A stretch of DNA of 64,000 nucleotides from Ruicaihuangia caeni (GTDB taxonomy: Bacteria > Actinomycetota > Actinomycetes > Actinomycetales > Microbacteriaceae), in assembly GCF_029952955.1 (NCBI RefSeq), contig NZ_JASATX010000004.1, positions 186,001 to 250,000 on the forward strand, given 5' to 3'. Positions within the stretch are counted from its first letter, which is position 1, and each line of letters opens with the position of its first letter. The notes beneath the pieces are model-generated. The model made no database searches. It saw nothing but the letters and a program-made list of their open reading frames with translations, and was not told where the DNA came from. Positions 62,760 through 64,000 of the stretch are shown one piece after another. The position numbers and the translations under genes were made by a program.

Positions 62760-64000
62760 ACCGCATTGCAACACCGAGGCGGATCCTTGCCGTGATCGCC
62801 GCGGCCGCAGTACCGCTCGCGTTCGCCGGACTCGCGATCGGCGCGTTCTCTGACGCGGAGGCGGGCGTGCACCGCATCCCTGCCGCCATCGTCAACAACG
62901 ACCAGATGGTCATGCAGACGGATGCCGATGGGGCGCAGCAGCCCGTGCTCGCCGGACGTCTGCTCGTGACAGAGCTCACCGGTGCCGACTCGGCCGGCTT
63001 CGACTGGACGGTCACGAACGACGAGGCAGCTGCCGAAGCCCTCCGCGATGGTCGAGTCTCGGCGGTCGTCACCGTGCCCGAGGACTTCTCGCGCTCGATC
63101 ACCTCGCTGGGCAGTGACAAGCCCGAGCAGGCGAGCATCGACATCCGCACCGACGACGCGCATGACCCGCTCACCGGCGCCGTGCTGCAAGCGGTGAGCG
63201 ACGGCATGGTCGCCGCGTTCGGGCAGACCATCACTCAGCAGGTGCTGGCCGGCATGTTCGACTCGTTCGGCCAATTGGGCGATTCGCTCGGCACAGCAGC
63301 CGAAGGCGCTCGCCAACTCGGGACCGGGGTCGACGGCCTCGCGAAGGGATCAGCGGAGGCGACCGCCGGCCTCGAGAGTCTCGCCGGTGGCGTGGGTGGG
63401 TACACCCAGGGCGTCAGCTCCCTGAGCAGCGGGCTGGCGAGCCTCGACTCCGGCGCGGCCCAGCTCGACGGCGTCGCAGCAGCGGTGAACGACTTCACGG
63501 GCGGAACCGCATCGCTCAGCGCCGCCCTCTCCCGTGCGGTCGCCCAGCTCTCCGCGAATCCCTCCGACCCGGTCGCGCTGGGCACGGTGCAGGCCATCTC
63601 GGCTCAGCTCGAGCAGTTCGCCGCCGGGGGCGGACGACTGGCCTCGTCCACCTCCAGCGCGATCGACGGCGTGCAATCGGGCATCACCCGGAGCGCGCAG
63701 GGCGCCGCCACGCTCGCCCGCGAAGGCGACGCGCTCCACACCGGCGCCACTCAGGCGCACCAGGGCTCCGCGGCGTTGACCGCGGGGGCCGAGCAACTGG
63801 CGAACGCAGCCGGCGAGCTCGCGGGCGGCCTCGACACGGCTGCGAAGGCTGTGCCGAGCAGCGAGGGCACGGATGCCGAGGCCGCCGCCGCGGCACTCGC
63901 GCGCCCGGTGTCGGCGACTGTCGACCGCGAGCACGCGCTCGACAGCGCATCGCCGGCCATCGTGACGGCAGTGGCTCCCGCCGCGCTGTGGCTGGGAGCG
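62756..64000 (+). CDS. YhgE/Pip-type membrane protein, 3' end beyond window
   Basis: Open for 415 codons to the window edge with no stop; starts at an ATG overlapping the MMPL stop by ATGA. A membrane helix near residues 8-30 is followed by a long extracytoplasmic part with AAIVNNDQ and VVTVPEDFSRSI, typical of YhgE/Pip and ABC-2 type permease families, then about 200 residues of Ala/Gly/Ser/Leu heptad-like repeats (GARQLGTGVDGLAKGS, GLASLDSGAAQLDG) that resemble phage-tail-like coiled stalks. The C-terminal helices are expected downstream. Its job is probably linked to the MMPL exporter. Confidence 0.88.
   Translation, partial: MNRIATPRRILAVIAAAAVPLAFAGLAIGAFSDAEAGVHRIPAAIVNNDQMVMQTDADGAQQPVLAGRLLVTELTGADSAGFDWTVTNDEAAAEALRDGRVSAVVTVPEDFSRSITSLGSDKPEQASIDIRTDDAHDPLTGAVLQAVSDGMVAAFGQTITQQVLAGMFDSFGQLGDSLGTAAEGARQLGTGVDGLAKGSAEATAGLESLAGGVGGYTQGVSSLSSGLASLDSGAAQLDGVAAAVNDFTGGTASLSAALSRAVAQLSANPSDPVALGTVQAISAQLEQFAAGGGRLASSTSSAIDGVQSGITRSAQGAATLAREGDALHTGATQAHQGSAALTAGAEQLANAAGELAGGLDTAAKAVPSSEGTDAEAAAAALARPVSATVDREHALDSASPAIVTAVAPAALWLGA

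Overview
The window is high-GC actinobacterial DNA with dense, mostly operonic genes. The best guess is a member of the Microbacteriaceae or a close relative. The reasons are paired WhiB regulators, MtrAB-LpqB, a Ku/LigD repair pair, a SecA without a C-terminal zinc motif, many leaderless-looking genes, and constant use of the GGATGCC/GGCATCC word. No rRNA, insertion sequence, CRISPR array or replication origin was seen. One tRNA gene, tRNA-Lys(CTT), is present.

Region 1 (1-6360) is one operon. It holds an amino-acid type ABC importer (binding protein cut by the window edge, two permeases, ATPase), a class III aminotransferase, an OtnK-type kinase and an OtnC-type decarboxylase. Together they suggest uptake of an amino acid that is deaminated to a 3-oxo-tetronate-like acid, phosphorylated and decarboxylated. 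An acyl-CoA dehydrogenase (6436-7644) converges on it.

Region 2 (8078-43338) is mainly core chromosome. Its gene order recalls mycobacteria: whiB, glycosyltransferase, DUF5719-like, DUF1025-like and DUF3499 genes, ahcY, a septum-formation lipoprotein, ku and ligD back to back, RDD and SpoIIM-like membrane proteins, a DUF58/MoxR/DUF4350/DUF4129 operon, mtrA-mtrB-lpqB, comF, hpf, secA, a DUF6459-like gene, a SAF-domain/CpaE-like pair, pdtaS, whiB1, bcp and tRNA-Lys.

Region 3 (43339-45950) is a looser stretch of small genes, a 2-oxoglutarate/Fe(II) oxygenase and an OhrR/MarR-type regulator with a neat divergent operator.

Region 4 (45976-59223) is the most interesting accessory block. It has glpD, a SorC-family regulator, a three-part TRAP transporter, then an SDR, a MaoC hydratase, an AMP-forming acyl-CoA ligase, a carboxyltransferase, an alpha/beta hydrolase and glycerol kinase. 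A 35-bp dyad of identical geometry sits on the -35 region of both glpD and the TRAP operon, tying the two ends into one predicted regulon. A possible role is catabolism of an organic acid or a glycerol-linked acid.

Region 5 (59259-64000) is a TetR regulator with two perfect operators, an MMPL exporter carrying a C-terminal domain that looks like a degenerate ABC ATPase, and the start of a YhgE/Pip-type membrane protein that runs off the window.
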